This document shows, in pieces, positions 8,868-16,741 of a stretch of DNA of 64,000 nt. Position numbers and translations under genes: made by a program. The notes under the pieces are model-generated. The model was given only the letters and a program-made list of their open reading frames with translations, was not told the DNA's origin and searched no databases. Numbering within the stretch: the first letter of the stretch is position 1; the number at the start of each line of letters is the position of its first letter. Source of the DNA: Streptomyces xinghaiensis S187 (GTDB lineage Bacteria > Actinomycetota > Actinomycetes > Streptomycetales > Streptomycetaceae); NCBI RefSeq assembly GCF_000220705.2, contig NZ_CP023202.1:6540501-6604500 (forward strand). Direction: 5' to 3'.

Positions 8868-9100
8868 GCAGGACGGTCGCGGAGGTGGCCTGGGAGCTCG
8901 GGGGCAGCGCCGAGGGCCTGCGGAACTGGGTGAAGCGGCGCCTGACCGGAGGCCGCCACCAGGTCGGGATCCGCCCTCGCCCGACCGCACGATCACCGTC
9001 CGCCTCGACGGACACCTCATGCACGCCATCGCCGACAACGCGTTGATGGGAACGTGGCCTTGCCCGGTTCCGACCGACCGACTGGGACTCACCCCACCGG
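8868..9100 (+). pseudogene. Transposase remnants at the left edge of the acquired segment
   Basis: The plus strand encodes GRTVAEVAWELGGSAEGLRNWV, a typical IS3-family OrfA helix-turn-helix. The frame is lost after ~28 codons. A second short piece in another frame (8983 on) reads RTITVRLDGHLMHAIADNAL and looks like part of a transposase or integrase-like ORF. Neither has a start. They mark an old insertion or deletion junction. Confidence 0.55.
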
Positions 9101-9127
9101 AACGGCGAAGGGCCGGTCAACGTCTGC

Positions 9128-9973
9128 TCAGGGGCTCGCACGACCGTGCTTCCAGTAGCCGAGGAAGCGAACGGCCGATTTCGGCATTCCGCGTTCGTTG
9201 ACGAGGTACCGGCGGCCGCCAGTCGCGAGGCTGCTCTCGCCGGCGAGGAACGCCTCCGAGGGGTTCTGCGCCGGCAACGCCGTCGAGGTCAGCGTCCGCA
9301 GCGCCAGCTTGCCGGGCACGGCTTCGTCGTCCTCCCGCGGCAACCAGTGCAACTCGACCCCGTCGGGTACTGCGACGCGCCGGATGTCGGAGGCGTGCGG
9401 AACTTCGAGGAACACGTGCGCCCGCATGTCGGCGGGAGCGCCGTCCAGGATGGCGAGGATCGCGGGCAGCGCGCTCTCATCTCCCACCAGCAACTGCCAG
9501 CCGTCCACGGGCCGCGGCAGGAAGGTTGCGCCCTCGTCGTAGATGCCGACCTGTTCTCCCGGTTCCGCGCGGAGCGCCCACCCGGAGGCTGGTGCCGCGT
9601 CGCCGTGCACGACGAACTCGATGTCCATCTCCAGCGCCTCCGGCCGGTATGCACGCACGGTGTAGAAGCGGGTGTAGGGCCTGGAGGCACCGGACATGAG
9701 CGCATAGGCGCGCATCCATCCCCCATTGCCCTGCGCGGGGAGTCGGAGCGTGCTCTGCCCGCTTCTGCGGAAGAAGAGCCGGAACATTTGGTCGCCGCCC
9801 AATGCGTGGAACTGCGCGAGCTCAGGCCCCCAGATGGTGACTTTCACCATACTCGGGGTAACGCGTTCGGTGCGGCGCACCGTTGCTTCGAGCACGCGGC
9901 GGTTCTTCGCGATGTACCGGAGCGGCCTGCGGCTCGCGCGGGCTGAGGACTGTTCTCGATTCGGCTCCCTCAT
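9128..9973 (-). CDS. Siderophore-interacting protein (FAD/NAD(P)H flavoreductase)
   Basis: The 281-residue protein is a ViuB/SIP-family flavoreductase. The N-terminal half is a flavin-binding barrel (RFYTVRAYRPEALEMDIEFVVHG, with RxYT-type FAD contact residues and ASGWA). The C-terminal half is a nucleotide-binding SIP domain (LLVGDESALPAILAIL, ending VRFLGYWKHG). SIPs reduce ferric siderophores, but some serve as reductases for other oxygenases. Its ATG shares one base with the stop of the upstream flavin monooxygenase gene (TGATG). The two are therefore translationally coupled, and the SIP may supply electrons to, or act in the same detoxification step as, that monooxygenase (inference). 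Confidence 0.88.
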   Translation of the reverse strand: MREPNREQSSARASRRPLRYIAKNRRVLEATVRRTERVTPSMVKVTIWGPELAQFHALGGDQMFRLFFRRSGQSTLRLPAQGNGGWMRAYALMSGASRPYTRFYTVRAYRPEALEMDIEFVVHGDAAPASGWALRAEPGEQVGIYDEGATFLPRPVDGWQLLVGDESALPAILAILDGAPADMRAHVFLEVPHASDIRRVAVPDGVELHWLPREDDEAVPGKLALRTLTSTALPAQNPSEAFLAGESSLATGGRRYLVNERGMPKSAVRFLGYWKHGRASP

Positions 9974-11196
9974 CAGGCAGCCGCGATGTCAATGGAGCGC
10001 GGGTCGTCGGGCTTATCCGCGAAAGCCCTGCGAGCGAGCTGTTTGCCCCATGGCGTACCGAACACGCTCTGCAGGACCGTGCGGTTCAGCTTGTCCCGCC
10101 GGGTCTGCGGCACGAACATGGTGATGTCCTTGCGTCCGACCTTCTGGAGTTGGTCCACGAACGGCCGCATGCGCCCCTCCCATTCGCGGAGCGCCCGGGG
10201 GGTGTTGCCGGCGTTACGTTGCAGCGCGGAACCCAGGTAGTCGCCACCGGCAAGCGCCGAGGACGCCCCCATCGCCGAGAACAAGGTCAAGCACCAGGCA
10301 GCATCACCCACGAGCACGGTGCGGTCGGAATGCCAGCGCGGCATCACGACCTGATGCGTCGAGTCGAACAGGACGTCGTCAGATGCGTCGAACTGATCCA
10401 GGACGTCGGTGAGCACCGGGCCCAGCGGAGCCGGCCCGAACGCCCGACGCAGCGCATCTACGGGACGGAGCCGCAACTCCGACGCCTCATCGCTAGTCCG
10501 GTAGCTCATCATGACCCCCGGGAGGTGGTTGACAAACGGGAACACCCAGAGGGCCCGGCCCGGCTCGGCGAGCACCAACCCGTCCGACGCGGTGTACCCG
10601 GCGGCGGGCGACTGCAGGATCGTGGCCGCCGCGATGTGGTTCATCGAGGACAGATAGTCCTCATCCGGCCCGAACCGCAGTCGCCGCACGGTCGAGCGCA
10701 CGCCATCGGCACCGACCACCAGATCGAAGTGCTCGGTCGTCTCGGTGACCTCACCATCCGTGGTCGTCGTCCGGATCGTGACCTCGACGCCGTCGGGATG
10801 CTCGACGATCTCCACCGGAGTGGAACCAAACCGCTGCTCACTCACCGAGCCGGCGGCCGCGTACAGTGCGGCCTCGACATCGCCACGCAAGATCAACCGC
10901 GGAGAGCCCGGGATGTCGCCGAACCCGAGTCCCGGCCGCTTCCTGCCGCTTCGGGAGATGTCGTAGGTCGTGGCCTCCCGGTGGGTCCGGTCCCCGATCG
11001 CCCCGAGAACACCGAGCCGCTCCGCGGCTGACACCCCGGTCGGGAACAAGCCGATGAAGTACCCGCCCATCCGCCGTTGCTGCGATCGTTCCAGCAGCAC
11101 CGGAGACCACCCGATCTCGTGCAGACGCAGCGCGGTCGTCAACCCCGCTATACCCATGCCGACCACAAGCGCACGTGGCCCGTTGCTCCCTACCAT
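9973..11196 (-). CDS. FAD-dependent aromatic-type monooxygenase
   Basis: This 407-residue group A flavoprotein monooxygenase (PHBH/UbiH fold) has an N-terminal FAD motif GMGIAGLTTALRLHE and a central DLVVGADGVRSTVRRL (DG motif). Its GD motif is TVLVGDAAWCLTLFSAMGASSALAGG. It hydroxylates an unknown, probably aromatic or polyketide, substrate using NAD(P)H. GGAG lies 6 bases before the ATG at 11196. A longer in-frame ORF to 11343 overlaps the divergent TetR gene region and is not preferred. A TetR gene diverges from it and a SIP follows it in a one-base overlap. This resembles resistance or catabolic modules induced by the substrate. GC is lower than in the flanking genes. Confidence 0.87.
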   Translation of the reverse strand: MVGSNGPRALVVGMGIAGLTTALRLHEIGWSPVLLERSQQRRMGGYFIGLFPTGVSAAERLGVLGAIGDRTHREATTYDISRSGRKRPGLGFGDIPGSPRLILRGDVEAALYAAAGSVSEQRFGSTPVEIVEHPDGVEVTIRTTTTDGEVTETTEHFDLVVGADGVRSTVRRLRFGPDEDYLSSMNHIAAATILQSPAAGYTASDGLVLAEPGRALWVFPFVNHLPGVMMSYRTSDEASELRLRPVDALRRAFGPAPLGPVLTDVLDQFDASDDVLFDSTHQVVMPRWHSDRTVLVGDAAWCLTLFSAMGASSALAGGDYLGSALQRNAGNTPRALREWEGRMRPFVDQLQKVGRKDITMFVPQTRRDKLNRTVLQSVFGTPWGKQLARRAFADKPDDPRSIDIAAA

Positions 11197-11336
11197 GCTC
11201 ATCTCCATTTGCGTGTCAGCCGCCACGGAACCACCCCGCGGAGGCTCCATCCGCTGACACCTCCAATTGTTGACTGGCTGACGCACTCTGGTCAAGAAAC
11301 TTCTTCTACGATCGGCTCGACAGGAAGGGAGGTTCG

Positions 11337-12050
11337 ATGGCACGCACCGCTGACGACCGCGCCGAGGCGATCATGACCGCGGCGAGGCAGCTATTCCACG
11401 CACACGGCCCTGACGCGACGACCATCGATGCGGTCGCCGCACAAGCAGGAGTCGGTAAGGGGACAGTGTTCCTGTACTGGCCATCCAAGTCCCGGCTGCG
11501 CCAGGCGGTCGTCCAGCTCGAAACCGCGCGCTTGCTCGCCGAGCTCTCAGATGACCTGCGCTCGGGATCCGTAGCGCTGACGTTGAGCGCGATCCTCAGC
11601 CGGGAGATCACGGAGGCGGCCATAAATCCGAACATGGTTTCGCGGATCATGAGCCTCGGCGAGACGGGCGTAGACGACTTCCCCAGCGAAGTCGTGCACC
11701 AGCTCATCTTGAGCATGCGCCGACACGGCCTGCTACGGGACGTCGACATCGACGAGATGGTGGCAGCGCTGGAGATGCTCGCCACAGGCGCGCTCTCCGC
11801 CGTCCTCGCCCACCCAGAACGAATGCCGACCATCCTCGCGTCAACCCAACGACTCCTCAGCGCCACCTACGACCAGGCTCCCCCGAGCGCGCAAGCGTCC
11901 GCGCAGGCCCTCGCCGAAGCCACAGCCGCGATCGAGGCAGGTATCAACCAACTCGTCGCCGCCGCGGCCCCGAACCGCCCGACAACCGCCGTGTTTCATC
12001 CCCGCGGACATGCTTACGAGCCGGTGCGTGATTGCGGGTGGGGTCTGTAA
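11337..12050 (+). CDS. TetR/AcrR-family regulator
   Basis: The 237-residue protein has an N-terminal TetR HTH (IMTAARQLFHAHGPDATTIDAVAAQAGVGKGTVFLYWPSK, residues ~12-50) and a divergent ligand-binding domain. It is divergent from the FAD monooxygenase-SIP pair across a 140-base AT-richer gap. That gap contains short inverted arms TTGAC...GTCAA (about 11268-11293), a possible operator. By the usual logic it represses itself and the monooxygenase, and is released by the monooxygenase substrate (inference). AGGGAGG lies just before the ATG. Confidence 0.88.
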   Translation: MARTADDRAEAIMTAARQLFHAHGPDATTIDAVAAQAGVGKGTVFLYWPSKSRLRQAVVQLETARLLAELSDDLRSGSVALTLSAILSREITEAAINPNMVSRIMSLGETGVDDFPSEVVHQLILSMRRHGLLRDVDIDEMVAALEMLATGALSAVLAHPERMPTILASTQRLLSATYDQAPPSAQASAQALAEATAAIEAGINQLVAAAAPNRPTTAVFHPRGHAYEPVRDCGWGL

Positions 12051-12279
12051 ATCGTTCGTTCGGTGTAACTCCCGACCGTGGAAGATGCATCGATGACAAG
12101 TGGCGACGCCGGACGCGGGCCCGCCGCCCGGTGCGGACGCGGCCCGTGACTTATCGTGACCGGTGCACCGGGCGGGACGGCCTGCGTACGCAGCCGGTGC
12201 CGTCGCGGCGATGAGTTCGCCGGCGCCCGCAGGTCCACCTTTCGACCGACCGGGACAACCACCTCACCGGGAGCAAGCC

Positions 12280-12924
12280 ATGGGCCTCATCCACATCGAG
12301 CTGTTCGCCACCCTCGACCTCGTCGGGCAGTCGCCCGGCGCTCCCGACGAGGACCCGGTGGGGTTCCCGTTCGGCGGCTGGCAGGCCCCCCTGCTGGACG
12401 AGGTCGCCGGGGCGCAGGTCGGCGCCGCCTACGAGGGCACGGACGCCCTCCTGCTCGGCCGGCGGACGTATGACATCTTCGCCGCCTACTGGCCCCACCA
12501 GGAGGGCGGCGAGGACGACGAGATCGCCACGCTCTTCAACCGCGTCCCGAAGTATGTGGCCTCCCGCGGCAGGCCCGACCTCTCCTGGGCCGGGTCCACG
12601 CGGCTCGGCCCGGATCTGGCCGGCGCGGTGCGCGAGATCCGCGACCGGCACGAGCACGTGAAGGTCGTCGGCAGCCTGAACCTGGTGCAGACCCTGCTGC
12701 GCGAGAAGCTCTTCGACCGGCTCGACCTCTGGGTGCACCCGATCGTCCTCGGCGTCGGGAAGAAGGTGTTCGACGGGGGCGCGGTGCCCACGAACGTCAC
12801 CCTTCTCGAACCGCCGGCAGCCGGCCCGAAGGGCACCGTGTTTCTGCGCTACGGGCTCGCCGAGGGCACCCCCGGGACGGGGGACATGAGCGCACCCGAC
12901 CGCGGCGCCGGGCGCCAGGGCTAG
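12280..12924 (+). CDS. Dihydrofolate-reductase-family (RibD C-terminal-like) reductase
   Basis: The 214-residue protein belongs to the RibD_C/DHFR-like reductase family: MGLIHIELFATLDLVGQ, an internal LLLGRRTYDIFAAYW, HVKVVGSLNLVQTLL and LDLWVHPIVLGVGKKVF. These are small NADPH-binding proteins of largely unknown substrate; few act in riboflavin synthesis. GGGAG lies 7 bases before the ATG at 12280. Upstream in-frame starts give no family sequence. It stands alone in the acquired segment. Confidence 0.88.
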   Translation: MGLIHIELFATLDLVGQSPGAPDEDPVGFPFGGWQAPLLDEVAGAQVGAAYEGTDALLLGRRTYDIFAAYWPHQEGGEDDEIATLFNRVPKYVASRGRPDLSWAGSTRLGPDLAGAVREIRDRHEHVKVVGSLNLVQTLLREKLFDRLDLWVHPIVLGVGKKVFDGGAVPTNVTLLEPPAAGPKGTVFLRYGLAEGTPGTGDMSAPDRGAGRQG

Positions 12925-13057
12925 GCCGTCTCCTTCGGGTCATTCGCTGGGGCAGCGGGCCGATCGGCTTCTCCTCCTGGCAGGAAGACGCCGGAGGCGG
13001 TGTGCGAGTGCGAGCTGTGTCGGCGGCGGAGGCTTTCCACCGCGGACGTCGTCCTCG

Positions 13058-13651
13058 TCAGTTCGTGCCTGGCAGAGCGTTTTGCAGGAGGACCTCTGCT
13101 GCTGCCCGCGCGTGTCGTCCGTAGTCCGCATCACTCAGCACCATGGCGCGGCTGGCGGCCCCGTCCGCGAGGGTTACGAGTTGTTCGGCGAGTGTGGCGG
13201 GCTCGCGACAGCCCAGCTCCGTCACCAGTGCAGTAACCAGCCGCGCCATCAGCAGTTTCTGTTCGCGGGCGTAGGAGTGCACCGCGCTCTCCGGGTCGGG
13301 GAACTCTGCGGCGGCGTCGATGAACGGACATCCGCGTACCGGAGGCGCGTCCGCCGCGGGTGGGTCGAACAGGGCGAGGATCCGCTCTCTCGCCGGGATG
13401 TCCTCGCGAGTCAGCGCGCTCTCCAGGGTGTGCCCCGTCGAGGCGAGGTCTTGGAGATGGGCGACGACCAGGTCGCTCTTGGTACGGAAGTGCGCGTAGA
13501 GGGTGCGCTTGGACACCGGCGCCTGCTCTGCGACCTGCTCCATGCCGGTCGCGTTGATCCCTTGGGTCGCGAACAGTTGGGCGGCGGCGGCCAGGATGCG
13601 TTCGCGTCCCCCGCGCCCCTGCCGTCGAGACGCCGTCGTCACCTTACTCAT
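13058..13651 (-). CDS. TetR/AcrR-family regulator with adjacent palindromic operators
   Basis: This 197-residue TetR has the HTH at residues ~18-62 (ILAAAAQLFATQGINATGMEQVAEQAPVSKRTLYAHFRTKSDL). The C-terminal domain resembles the TetR_C type of YxaF/LmrA-like regulators (RGCPFIDAAAEFPDPESAVH). It is divergent from a nitroreductase gene across 101 bases that contain two related palindromes, so it probably represses both genes. The inducer is unknown, perhaps an electrophile or quinone handled by the nitroreductase (inference). Confidence 0.9.
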   Translation of the reverse strand: MSKVTTASRRQGRGGRERILAAAAQLFATQGINATGMEQVAEQAPVSKRTLYAHFRTKSDLVVAHLQDLASTGHTLESALTREDIPARERILALFDPPAADAPPVRGCPFIDAAAEFPDPESAVHSYAREQKLLMARLVTALVTELGCREPATLAEQLVTLADGAASRAMVLSDADYGRHARAAAEVLLQNALPGTN

Positions 13652-13655
13652 GAGG

Positions 13656-13679
13656 AAAGTATACGTTTCCGTTTACTTT
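13656..13679. promoter_or_regulatory. TetR operator 1 (imperfect palindrome)
   Basis: AAAGTATACG and CGTTTACTTT flank TTTC. One mismatch breaks perfect 10-base symmetry. It lies four bases upstream of the TetR start codon and shares the GTAAACG-N4-CGTTTAC core of operator 2. Confidence 0.7.
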
Positions 13680-13706
13680 GCGCCGGGCGGCTTGCTACAG
13701 TCCCCG

Positions 13707-13732
13707 TTAGGTAAACGACTCCGTTTACCTAA
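13707..13732. promoter_or_regulatory. TetR operator 2 (perfect palindrome)
   Basis: TTAGGTAAACG and CGTTTACCTAA flank ACTC, a perfect 11-base inverted repeat. It ends 20 bases before the nitroreductase ATG, immediately upstream of its GAGGAGAG ribosome-binding site. Confidence 0.8.
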
Positions 13733-13752
13733 GCGTCCTTGAGGAGAGTTCC

Positions 13753-14442
13753 ATGAGTGGGCCGGTTGTCCCTGAGCTGAGCGACTACGCGGAGAAGCTG
13801 ATACGCGGCCGCCACGCGACACGCGCGTTCCGCCCCGAGGCCGTGCCCGAGGACACAATCCGCGCGATCTTCTCTCTTGCCGGCACCGCGCCGTCCAACT
13901 CCAACGCGCAACCGTGGCGGGTCGAGGTGGTCAGTGGCGCGAGGCGCGAACGCCTGGCGGACGCCTTGCAGGCGGCCCACGCCGAACAGCGCACCTCGGC
14001 CGACTTCCCGTACTCCGAGGGCATGTACGCCCCCGTCCACCAGGAGCGGCGGGCGGCCTTCGGCGCCGATCTGTACAGGGTGCTGGGCGTCGCCCCTGGC
14101 GACTACGCGGCCCGCGCGGCCTATGAGGCGGAGAGCCTGCGCTTCTACGGGGCACCACATGCCGCGTTCCTGTTCGTCACCGGCGACGGCGGGGCGCGAC
14201 TGGCCGCCGACGTCGGCGCCTACATGCAGACGCTGCTCCTGGCCATGGCCGCATACGGCGTGGACAGTTGCCCGCAGGGCCTGCTCAGCTTCTACGCCGA
14301 CACCGTCCGGACCGACCTCGGCGTTGCCGACGGGAAGTTGCTCGTGGGCATCTCTTTCGGCTATGCCGACGAGAGCGCACCGGTGAACCGAGTCACGGCC
14401 GAGCGGGCCGCCCTCGAAAAAACCACTGCCTTCCACGTCTAG
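13753..14442 (+). CDS. Nitroreductase-family FMN oxidoreductase
   Basis: The 229-residue protein has the nitroreductase hallmarks: an early RGRHATRAFRPEAVPEDTI (FMN phosphate contact), APSNSNAQPW, and a C-terminal YMQTLLLAMAAYGVDSCPQG with GISFGYAD. It would reduce nitroaromatics, quinones or enals with NAD(P)H. It is divergent from a TetR gene with two shared palindromic operators, giving a self-contained inducible reductase module. GAGGAGAG precedes the ATG. An IS5-family element begins one base after its stop codon, but the C-terminus looks natural. Confidence 0.9.
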   Translation: MSGPVVPELSDYAEKLIRGRHATRAFRPEAVPEDTIRAIFSLAGTAPSNSNAQPWRVEVVSGARRERLADALQAAHAEQRTSADFPYSEGMYAPVHQERRAAFGADLYRVLGVAPGDYAARAAYEAESLRFYGAPHAAFLFVTGDGGARLAADVGAYMQTLLLAMAAYGVDSCPQGLLSFYADTVRTDLGVADGKLLVGISFGYADESAPVNRVTAERAALEKTTAFHV

Positions 14443-15342
14443 CGAGCTTCCTTCGGATCAACGGGCTGGCCAGATGTAAATCGCGGCGATGTGGAGTCCG
14501 GCGAGGTAGATGGTGGCGGTCTTGTCGCAGCGGGTGGCCAGGTCGCGCCACTGCTTGAGTTTGTTGATGCAGCGCTCGACGGTGTCGCGGTGCTTGTATG
14601 CCTCGCGGTCGAAGGCCGGTGGCCTGCCGCCGCGTTGGCCGAGTCGTTTGCGGTGGGCGGCTTGGCCGGCGGGCTGGGGGATGACCGCCCCGATCCCGCG
14701 CCTGCGGAGTTCTGTGCGGATGGCGCGGGATGAGTGGGCCTTGTCCGCCAGGAGCACACCGGGTGTGGTGCGTGGCCGACCGCCTCGTGGCCGGGGCACG
14801 CGCAGGTGTGCCATGACCTTCGGGAAGGCGGGTGCGTCACCGGCTTGGCCGGGGGTGGGAGTGAACGCCAGTGGACGGCATTGGCTGTCGGCTGCCAGAT
14901 GGATCTTGGTGGCCGGTCCGCCGCGGGAGCGTCCGAAGGCATGATCGTGTGGCTCGCTGGCCGGGGCCCCTTTTGACGGGCCCCGGCCGCGTGCTGGTGA
15001 GCGCGGACAACGGTGGAGTCGACCGCGACGGCCCAGTCGAGATCGTCTTCGGCGTCGGTCCGGGCCAGGAGGGCGGTCAGCACGCGTTCCCAGGTGCCAT
15101 CGGCGGCCCATGTCCGCAGCCGGTCGTGCACGCCCTTCCACGAGCCGAACTCGGCGGGCAGGTCCATCCACGGCGTTCCGGTCCGGTACTTGTAGCCGAT
15201 CGCGTCGATCACCTGCCGGTGGTCACGCTACCGGCCGCCCGGCTTGGGTGTCCGGTGCGGCGGCAACGGCTCAATCCGCGCCCACTGCAGGTCACTTGAC
15301 GGCACACATCAACCAACGAGCAGATGATCCGCAAGAAACGCC
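14443..15342 (-). mobile_element. IS5-family insertion sequence, ~0.9 kb, inactive
   Basis: A ~900-base element is bounded by imperfect 18-base terminal inverted repeats. The left repeat covers 14443-14460 and ends CTTCGGATCA. The right repeat covers 15325-15342 and begins TGATCCGCAAG. The two match at 13 of 18 positions when one is reverse-complemented. It encodes a two-frame DDE transposase on the minus strand that carries a nonsense codon. No clear target duplication is visible, so the ends may have taken part in a rearrangement. It marks the right edge of the acquired segment. Confidence 0.8.
14458..15305 (-). pseudogene. IS5-family transposase, broken by an in-frame stop
   Basis: Reading from a GTG at 15305 the protein begins PSSDLQWARIEPLPPHRT and reaches GGR followed by TAG at codon 26, where relatives have Trp (GGRWRDHR). 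After the stop the first frame continues (VIDAIGYKYRTGTPWMDLP... AVDSTVVRAHQH). The second frame supplies GGPATKIHLAADS and the remaining catalytic part to IYIWPAR at 14458. A switch between two frames in the middle is usual for this group and reflects programmed frameshifting. The TAG is not usual and should abolish transposase production unless read through or bypassed by the internal GTG at 15212. Confidence 0.8.
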
Positions 15343-15411
15343 CCAGCCGCCCCCGCGCCGGGCGGGTTCGTGGGGCCGGCGGCGGATCGGCCGGGCCGGC
15401 GTTCCGTCACG

Positions 15412-16572
15412 TCACCGCAGCGGCAGGTCCACGTGGAGCAGCCACAGGCCGCCGTCCCGGGCCGCCCGGGCCTCGCCCCCGAGCAGCGCGGCACGCTCGC
15501 GGATCCCGCGCAGCCCGCTGCCGCCGCCCGCGCCGGCCGCCGGGGCCGGCACCGCAGCGGCCAGCGGATTGCGCACCTCCAGCCGCAGTCGCCCCTCCTC
15601 CACGGCGATACGGACCCGGACCGGGACGGGACCCGCGTGCCGCAGCACGTTGGTGAGGGCCTCCTGCAGGATCCGGTAGCCCTCGCGGGACACCGGGCCC
15701 GGCACGTCCTCCAGCGGTCCGGTCACCTCGGCGTCGACCCGCGAGCCCGAGGAGCGTGCGGAGTCCAGCAGTTGGTCCGCCTCGTCGAGCGCCGGGCGGG
15801 CGCCGGCCGGCCGCCGTGTCTCGCGCAGCACGAGCAGCACCCGTTCGAGGTCCTCCAGCGCCGCCCGCCCCGTCTCCTCGATGGTCTCCAGCGCCCGGTC
15901 GGTGAAGTCCGGATCGGTGGTCGTCCGGGCGGCACCGGCCTGAACCACGGCCAGCGTCAGGGCGTGGCCGATGGAATCGTGCAGCTCCCGGGCGATGCGG
16001 TTGCGTTCCAGCAGCCGCTCGGTGCGCTCCTCCAGCTCGGCCAGGCGCTCCTTGGCCGACGGCCCGAGCAGCAGGCGGGCGGCCTCGGCCATGAGGGCTC
16101 CCGCTCCGGCGACCACCGTGATCAGCACCAGGAAGGGCACCGGCACCAGCAGCACGTACCCCCAGCCGGTACCGGAGACCGGCAGCAGCAGCGGGCCGGC
16201 GACACCGGGATTCCCGGCCGCCGCCCCGGCGAGCTCCATCGAGAGCGCCATCAGCTGCCCCGTCACCAGCGCGACGGCCAGCCCCGCTTCCAGCCGCAAC
16301 ACCATCCAGGCACCGGTCCGGGCCCGGTCGCTCCACGAAGCGGACGGAACGGTGGAGACGCCCGCGTCCCCGTCTCCCCTCACCCGCGCGTGCGGTCCGG
16401 GGAACAGCATCAGCTGGGCCTGCAGACCCTCTGCCCGGCGCACCTCGGGCACCACGGCGGCGGCCACAACGAGCGGAACGGGCAGTAGCGCGATCAGCGC
16501 CCAGTCGGCCGGCGACGGACTGTCCAGCCCCGGATAGACCATGGCGCAGACGAACGGCAGGATCGACCCCAC
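15412..16572 (-). CDS. NarL/DesK-type sensor histidine kinase (orphan)
   Basis: The 386-residue protein has several N-terminal membrane helices (ALIALLPVPLVVAAAVV; about five in residues 1-165). A HisKA_3 dimerisation box with the phospho-acceptor His follows (RNRIARELHDSIGHALTLAV). The HATPase domain has N-box EALTNVLRHAG and G-box GGGSGLRGIRERAALLGG. Start GTG 16572 is the only start in the frame after an upstream stop at 16639-16641. An alternative is the internal ATG (MVYPG). Its response regulator would normally follow directly. Instead an IS5-family element lies 70 bases past the stop. Divergent ABC exporter genes lie upstream and are the likely regulatory target. Confidence 0.88.
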   Translation of the reverse strand: MGSILPFVCAMVYPGLDSPSPADWALIALLPVPLVVAAAVVPEVRRAEGLQAQLMLFPGPHARVRGDGDAGVSTVPSASWSDRARTGAWMVLRLEAGLAVALVTGQLMALSMELAGAAAGNPGVAGPLLLPVSGTGWGYVLLVPVPFLVLITVVAGAGALMAEAARLLLGPSAKERLAELEERTERLLERNRIARELHDSIGHALTLAVVQAGAARTTTDPDFTDRALETIEETGRAALEDLERVLLVLRETRRPAGARPALDEADQLLDSARSSGSRVDAEVTGPLEDVPGPVSREGYRILQEALTNVLRHAGPVPVRVRIAVEEGRLRLEVRNPLAAAVPAPAAGAGGGSGLRGIRERAALLGGEARAARDGGLWLLHVDLPLR

Positions 16573-16667
16573 CAGCAGGTGGAGCCAGCGCGTGTACGTG
16601 ACCGCCGGGTCAGCGGCAGCAGGAGGCCCGGCACGCCGTCATCGTGCCAGAGCGGCCGGAAGGGCGG

Positions 16668-16685
16668 CTCCCCCGCGCGGGGGAG
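16668..16685. promoter_or_regulatory. Perfect 18-base palindrome between kinase and ABC exporter
   Basis: CTCCCCCGCGCGGGGGAG is self-complementary over all 18 bases. It lies in the 169-base divergent gap, 57 bases before the ABC ATPase ATG. It could be the binding site of the lost response regulator, or simply a GC-rich hairpin. Confidence 0.4.
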
Positions 16686-16741
16686 GCGGACTCCAACGGC
16701 GGGGGATGCCCGGCCCCCGCCCGTACGGCCACGCTGACGCC

